DNA of 64,000 nucleotides, taken from the NCBI GenBank assembly GCA_038238015.1, contig JBBRYA010000005.1, forward strand, positions 1-64,000, in the 5' to 3' direction. Made by a program: the position numbers and the translations under genes. Below, in pieces: positions 60,492 to 64,000 of the stretch. The notes under the pieces are model-generated. The model did no database searches. It had not been told where the DNA came from and worked only from the letters and a program-made list of their open reading frames with translations. Origin of the DNA: DASQFQ01 sp038238015 (GTDB lineage: Bacteria > Actinomycetota > Thermoleophilia > Solirubrobacterales > Solirubrobacteraceae). Every line of letters begins with the position of its first letter. The first letter of the stretch is position 1.

Positions 60492-63233
60492 CTAGATCGC
60501 CGCCGGCGCCGGCTCCGGAGCGAGGGTGCCTGCCCTGGAGATGAACTCCGCCCAGGGGCCGTTGCTCGACGGCGGGTCGCCGATGATCTCCCAGTTCGTG
60601 AACCAGCCGGAGCGCACGGCCGAGGCCGGCGTCGGCGCCTGCGTGATCAGGCGCTGCTCGAGCAGGGCGCGGATCTGCCTGCAGTTGTCGCGGATCGCTT
60701 GGACCGCGCCCGGGTCTGGGACCTGCACGAGCCCTGTGCTTCCGGCGACCGAGACTCCCGCGAAGATGAAGTTGGTGAACCCGCGGTTGGGGTCCAGGTA
60801 GCCCCCGCTGGAGGCCCAATGCGCCAGCTTCCAGTTCTCCAACCTCAGCAGGGTGATGCGATCCGACAGCTCGTGCGCGTAGGGCACTTGAGGCACGTCG
60901 ATCGCGTCTGCGGCGCGCATCCAACCGTAGTCCATCGAGATCCGGATGAGCCCGGGATCGATCACCAGCCCGTCATGGATGTTGAAGGTCGGGCGGATGT
61001 CGGTGACCTTGACCCCGTCGCCCCACCCGTTGTAGGGGAGCACGTCATCGTCGGAGATCTCGTCGAGGGTCACGCCGAGCATCGATCGGAAGATGATCTC
61101 GCCGAACTGCCGCGTGGGGTTCGTCTCGAGCACCGTGGGGGCGGCGGAGAGCCGCAGCGAGTAGACCTCGTTGCAGCCCATGTCCTGTACGGCCACCTGC
61201 GCAGGGACCTGCTCGCGGATGCCCCCGTCGACGCACATGTGGTTGTTCAGCCGGACGGCCGGGAAGATGCCCGGCATGGACGCCGAGGCCATCGCGCCCT
61301 CGATGACGCCGGAGGCCGTCGCGGGCGGAACGGTGGCCGGCCGGCTGACGATCGCCCCGCGCTCCCGGATCCCGCCGGTCTCGTCGACCATGATGAGCTC
61401 GGTGCTCTCGAGGCTTACCGCCACAAGACGGAGCTTGATCCCGCTCTTGTTCGCGCGCGCCTGGTCGAACTGCACGCGCATTCGCGCCTCGATCGGGGCC
61501 ATGTTGAGCAGGGCGGTCTGCCCCTGGCCCTTGAAGACCCCGACGAGGTCGGAAATGGCAACTGAGCCGGAGATCGCCGCGTAGGGCAGCGAGAGCAGCC
61601 CCTCGACCGAGAACGAGCGCAACGTTTTGCGGACCTTCGCCTTGGCGTTCTTGAGCCAGGGCTCCTCTCCCCACATGCTGGACTCGTCGGTGAGCGAAAG
61701 CCAGGTCTCGGCGAGGCGGCTGGCGGCGCTGCGCGCCGGGGTAGTCGCGGTCGCCTCGTCGTCGCCCATCACCAGGTCGACGGCGTTGACCGAGCCGACC
61801 GAGGTGCCCGCGATGGCGTCGGGCCGGAAGCCCTTCTCGTTGTACAGGTACAGCAGGGCGCCGACCTGGAAGTCGCCGCGGGTGCCGCCGCCGCCGAGCG
61901 CGAGGCCGCGGCGGATCGCCATCTCGAGGTCGATGGCCGACTCGCTCGTCCCGCAGGGGTTGCTGACGCGCAGCACATACTCGCCGTGCCACTTGCGCGT
62001 GCCGGGAACGGTCACGCTCGCCGTGCCCGTCGGATAGGTCATCGGAGCAGTGATGGGAGGCAACTCGTGCGCGGCGGAGCCCGCGATGGCGCGGGCCACG
62101 ATCTCGACCTTCTTGGCGCCCGCCACCTGCCAGCTCAGCGTGATGTGCCGGCCCGGCCACAGCACTCTGGAAGGAGAGACGGTGAACGAAAGCACCTCGG
62201 GCACGCCGCCGGTGTAGAGATTCGCCTTGGTCCCGAGCGGAGGCGCTGCGACCGGCGGGGCGAGCTTGCTCACCGCGCCTTCGAGGCGCGCGGTCGCCGC
62301 CGGCCCGAAGCAGTCTCCGAGCTCGCCGACCGCCGTCGAGCCCAGCTCGCCGAGCGAGGCTCCGCCGCTCGTGTCGGCGTAGAGGATGATGCCGACCGGT
62401 CCACGCACGGCGCCATTCGGGATGCGGACCTGTATCTCGGTATCCGTCCAGGAGCGCACGTCCGTCTGGGCGACCAGTACCGGCCGGCTCCCTGCGCCGG
62501 TGAACACGACGGCGCCGCGACTGCCGTCGCCGAAGCCGCTGCCGAGGATGGTCATTGCGTCGCCGGGGCATCCGTCGGGAGGGTCGAGCGCGTCGATGGC
62601 GTCGCTGAGGTACCGGGGCGTGGCCGCGGCGACGGCGTCGCCCCACTTGGACATGGCACCCCTCACCGCGTTGACGCAGCCCTTGCGGCGCAGGCTCTCC
62701 GCCTTGAGGAGTAGGTCCTCCGGGATCCCCGGGGCGAACGGGTTGCCGTTCCTGGGGAGGTCGCGCCGCGGGGGGCCATCGTCCTCGCTACCGAGCAGGC
62801 CCCGTAACAGCCCGCCCGCTGCGGACACCGATGCGCCGACGCGGATCAGGTCGTCGAGCTGCTCCTGGGTGAACTCGCCGCCCGCGGCCAGTAACAGCGT
62901 TCCGACGAAGGCCGTATCCAGGAACGCCTGCTGAAAGTCGAGGAGCGCCGGCGAAGGATCGCGCCCGAAGAGGTCGACGACGACGTCGGACCGCGGATGG
63001 TTGGCGCGCAGCAGCGTGTTGACGGCCGACGTGATTTCGGCTGCGCCAGTGAGCTGCATGCCCTCTAGTCCGCCCCCCGCCTGCACCGGGATCGGCTCGC
63101 TCAGCTGCGCTCGGAGCGTGACGGCTGCCTGGGCCACCCGCTCGCCCATCGGCCCAGTGGCGACGATAGGTGCGAGCCCCTCCCTCGACGGGCTCGACGC
63201 AAGACGATCCATCAAGTCCTTCCGAACCGGCAT
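60492..63233 (-). CDS. Patatin-like phospholipase with IPT/TIG-like domain
   Basis: 913 aa. Residues 1-200 are helical and unknown; about 215-290 form an IPT/TIG-like Ig module (DAMTILGSGFGDGSRGAVVF). About 340-430 is a second beta domain (VLSFTVSPSRVLWPGRHITL). The patatin domain starts near 442: oxyanion GGGGTRG (447-453), nucleophile Ser478 in GTSVG, Asp669 in VDGG. It should be an active lipid acyl hydrolase. No signal peptide. The gene is flanked by two copies of the ROK 3' end. Such large multi-domain patatins are uncommon. Confidence 0.86.
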   Translation of the reverse strand: MPVRKDLMDRLASSPSREGLAPIVATGPMGERVAQAAVTLRAQLSEPIPVQAGGGLEGMQLTGAAEITSAVNTLLRANHPRSDVVVDLFGRDPSPALLDFQQAFLDTAFVGTLLLAAGGEFTQEQLDDLIRVGASVSAAGGLLRGLLGSEDDGPPRRDLPRNGNPFAPGIPEDLLLKAESLRRKGCVNAVRGAMSKWGDAVAAATPRYLSDAIDALDPPDGCPGDAMTILGSGFGDGSRGAVVFTGAGSRPVLVAQTDVRSWTDTEIQVRIPNGAVRGPVGIILYADTSGGASLGELGSTAVGELGDCFGPAATARLEGAVSKLAPPVAAPPLGTKANLYTGGVPEVLSFTVSPSRVLWPGRHITLSWQVAGAKKVEIVARAIAGSAAHELPPITAPMTYPTGTASVTVPGTRKWHGEYVLRVSNPCGTSESAIDLEMAIRRGLALGGGGTRGDFQVGALLYLYNEKGFRPDAIAGTSVGSVNAVDLVMGDDEATATTPARSAASRLAETWLSLTDESSMWGEEPWLKNAKAKVRKTLRSFSVEGLLSLPYAAISGSVAISDLVGVFKGQGQTALLNMAPIEARMRVQFDQARANKSGIKLRLVAVSLESTELIMVDETGGIRERGAIVSRPATVPPATASGVIEGAMASASMPGIFPAVRLNNHMCVDGGIREQVPAQVAVQDMGCNEVYSLRLSAAPTVLETNPTRQFGEIIFRSMLGVTLDEISDDDVLPYNGWGDGVKVTDIRPTFNIHDGLVIDPGLIRISMDYGWMRAADAIDVPQVPYAHELSDRITLLRLENWKLAHWASSGGYLDPNRGFTNFIFAGVSVAGSTGLVQVPDPGAVQAIRDNCRQIRALLEQRLITQAPTPASAVRSGWFTNWEIIGDPPSSNGPWAEFISRAGTLAPEPAPAAI

Positions 63234-63398
63234 GACTGTCCCTTCGAGCTGGTCAGCTAGGCGGGTTGGGAAAGGCTCCTTGCGACGGACGGCCTGGGCG
63301 GTCGTCTGCGATCGCCTTTACGTTCGCTCCCTGAACGGCACTCCGCGAGTAGCGTCAATGAGTGGGTCTGGCGACCCTCTCGCAAACCGGGTGCGACG
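63234..63398. promoter_or_regulatory. Spacer between ROK and patatin genes
   Basis: 165 bp with no gene; it holds the patatin promoter and leader. It ends at the ROK stop. No confident -10/-35 was identified. Confidence 0.3.
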
Positions 63399-64000
63399 TC
63401 AAGCCGCGGCGGGCTCGGCCGCGCGGCTGGCCAGCAGCGCGGCGCCGATCGCGCCGCCGAGGTCGCCGAGGTCGGCGAGCAGCAGCGGCGGCGGGCGCTC
63501 GTCGACGAAGACGTGCGGCAGCATCGCCTCCTCGATCCGCGCCCGGTAGGGGTCGCCGAGGCGCACGCCGAGCCCGCCGCCGAGGATGACCGCCTCGACG
63601 TCGAGCAGGTTCACCGCGCTGGCGATGCCCGCGCCGAGCGCCTCGATCGCGCGGTCCACGAGCCGCACCGCCATCGGGTCCCTGCGCACGAGCGCGCGCG
63701 CCCAGATGCCGCTGGTCAGCCGCTCGCGCCCGCGCTTCTCCATGATCGCGAACAGCTCGGTCTCCTCGCCCTTGCGCACGAGGTCGCGCGCGTGGGTCTC
63801 CATCGCCGAGCGCCCCGCGTAGGCCTCCATGCAGCCGCGGCGCCCGCAGGGGCAGCGGTGGCCGCCGACCTTCACGACCACGTGGCCGATCTCGCCGGCG
63901 GCGTCGCGGCCGAGCCAGAGCTTGCCGTCGAGCACGATCCCGCCGCCGACGCCGGTGCCCCAGAAGACCCCGAGCATCGAGTCGTACGGACGTCCGGCGC
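63399..64000 (-). CDS. ROK family sugar kinase (5' part outside window)
   Basis: The last 200 residues of a ROK protein; the reading frame stays open to the window edge so the N-terminus is missing. Visible are GTGVGGGIVLDGKLW, the zinc motif CPCGRRGCMEAYAG, VNLLDVEAVILGGGLG and a typical C-terminus. ROK enzymes are glucokinases or repressors with a sugar kinase fold; without the N-terminus a DNA-binding repressor form cannot be excluded. The 3' end is duplicated at 60422-60491. Confidence 0.88.
   Translation of the reverse strand, partial: AGRPYDSMLGVFWGTGVGGGIVLDGKLWLGRDAAGEIGHVVVKVGGHRCPCGRRGCMEAYAGRSAMETHARDLVRKGEETELFAIMEKRGRERLTSGIWARALVRRDPMAVRLVDRAIEALGAGIASAVNLLDVEAVILGGGLGVRLGDPYRARIEEAMLPHVFVDERPPPLLLADLGDLGGAIGAALLASRAAEPAAA

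Overview
The window is about 70% GC or higher, with many GTG and some TTG starts, frequent 4-bp GTGA/ATGA gene overlaps and short intergenic gaps. This is the style of a soil actinobacterium. Gene content (a short housekeeping sigma factor, type IB GTP cyclohydrolase, RecBCD, secreted proteins with Asp-box or RCC1 repeats, PPK2, class I P450, an actinobacterial-type c-di-AMP riboswitch) would fit the Thermoleophilia/Solirubrobacterales, but no rRNA is present, so the placement is inference. It reads as ordinary chromosome with one eroded island; no insertion sequence or CRISPR array was seen.

1-6.7 kb: an ABC-2 exporter whose ATPase (48-800) and permease (2847-3623) are separated by an Ig-like secreted protein, a GNAT enzyme and an EamA transporter; then pgsA, convergent folE2, the primary sigma factor and tRNA-Tyr. 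6.7-16.9 kb: a histidine kinase and response regulator flanking a small secreted Asn/Asp/Gln-rich protein on the other strand, a HAD enzyme, an Asp-box secreted protein, a zinc alcohol dehydrogenase, and a tightly coupled GNAT-NUDIX-metallophosphoesterase operon opposite two small genes.

16.9-23.7 kb: a variable region. It starts at an intact tRNA-Thr with a strong terminator and contains a methyltransferase, lipid/secretion-type unknowns, an RCC1-collagen secreted chimera, a frameshifted DUF2283 gene and a GIY-YIG-like protein. A degenerate copy of the tRNA-Thr 3' half lies at 22780-22806, so the 5.8 kb between looks like an old tRNA-targeted island.

23.7-34.5 kb (minus strand): one continuous seven-gene operon, in order an ECF-like sigma factor, an XRE-like protein, a 55-residue ORF, an ImmA/IrrE metalloprotease, then recC-recB-recD with 4-bp overlaps. 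This looks like a protease/sigma-controlled, inducible RecBCD and is the most interesting unit in the window.

34.5-46.3 kb: VWA protein, VKOR-like protein, a 45-codon GMC oxidoreductase remnant, GH15 glucoamylase-like enzyme, diguanylate cyclase, two PIN toxin-antitoxin pairs (both with leaderless-type promoters) around a decayed metallophosphoesterase, then a secreted NlpC/P60 hydrolase with a c-di-AMP (ydaO) riboswitch in its leader, a trehalose-synthase-like GH13 enzyme, an SDR, a monooxygenase-type small protein and a cupin.

46.3-64 kb: a catabolic cluster (VOC, AraC, phosphotriesterase-family, acyl-CoA synthetase, acyl-CoA dehydrogenase) beside a flavin monooxygenase, then dienelactone hydrolase, PPK2, YceH, a DUF6131 membrane peptide, a saccharopine-dehydrogenase-like reductase, P450 plus alpha/beta hydrolase, YceI, a large patatin protein and a ROK kinase running off the window. 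Several short duplicated gene ends (NlpC tail, DUF6131 tail, ROK tail) mark past rearrangements.
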